This document shows positions 5,362-5,373 of a stretch of DNA of 5,373 nucleotides, piece after piece. How positions within the stretch are numbered: position 1 is the stretch's first letter; every line of letters starts with the position of its first letter. The translations under genes were made by a program, and so were the position numbers. The notes beneath the pieces were generated by a model that ran no database searches, had not been told where the DNA came from, and saw only the letters and a list, made by a program, of their open reading frames with translations. Source of the DNA: Desulfurococcales archaeon (GTDB lineage: Archaea > Thermoproteota > Thermoprotei_A > Sulfolobales > Desulfurococcaceae); NCBI GenBank assembly GCA_015521265.1, contig WAON01000027.1:1-5373 (forward strand), in the 5' to 3' direction.

Positions 5362-5373
5362 CCACTATAACCC

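Larger units (their letters stand above)
5283..5373. other. Intergenic region, apparently divergent promoters
   Basis: No open frame of note is present. It is AT-rich, with a minus-strand TATA at 5305-5313 and a plus-strand BRE/TATA near the right edge. This suggests a divergent promoter region whose right-hand gene begins beyond the window. Confidence 0.5.

Noticed and set aside
1..5373. CRISPR array, insertion sequence or integration site
   Set aside because: No regularly spaced repeats, transposase motifs, terminal inverted repeats or tRNA-linked direct repeats were seen.

Overview
The window looks like part of the chromosome of a hyperthermophilic crenarchaeon, probably of the Desulfurococcales (Staphylothermus/Thermosphaera/Desulfurococcus type). 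The reasons are the archaea-only GatD and GatE proteins, arginine coded largely by AGA/AGG with frequent ATA isoleucine, TATA/BRE-type promoters, tight gene packing with short or overlapping junctions, and an archaeal PPP-family phosphatase. The genus is inference.

Layout. 1-590: 3' half of gatD, open at the left edge. 587-2509: complete gatE, overlapping gatD. Together they form the GatDE amidotransferase that converts Glu-tRNA(Gln) to Gln-tRNA(Gln). 2510-2763: about 250 bases that have no single intact gene. They hold two adjacent short open frames which join into a 67-residue protein if the reading frame slips by -1 at a T5 run (2595-2599). The same stretch has box C/D-like RNA motifs, two short inverted repeats and a TATA element, so it is the most puzzling part of the window. 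2764-3126: a 120-residue protein of unknown function with a strong Shine-Dalgarno sequence. 3130-4029: a TTG-initiated protein with an N-terminal helix-turn-helix and what looks like a second HTH plus RAM-like half, probably a transcription regulator. 4072-4995: a PPP-family metallophosphatase with all signature motifs. 4992-5282 on the minus strand: a very short alpha-crystallin-domain (Hsp20-like) protein whose stop codon overlaps that of the phosphatase. 5283-5373: intergenic, with one TATA element facing the Hsp20-like gene and a second BRE/TATA facing out of the window to the right.

How the genes may work together. gatD-gatE is a clear translation-related operon. All genes up to 4995 are on the plus strand with gaps of at most a few tens of bases apart from the 2510-2763 region, so read-through from gatDE is possible, but the TATA element near 2690 suggests that the 120-residue protein and the HTH protein have their own promoter. 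The phosphatase may be co-transcribed with them. The Hsp20-like gene is a separate, convergent, probably leaderless unit. No phage, transposon or CRISPR sequences were seen. The undescribed content here is small: the possibly frameshifted small gene, the two unrecognised proteins and the minimal Hsp20-like protein.
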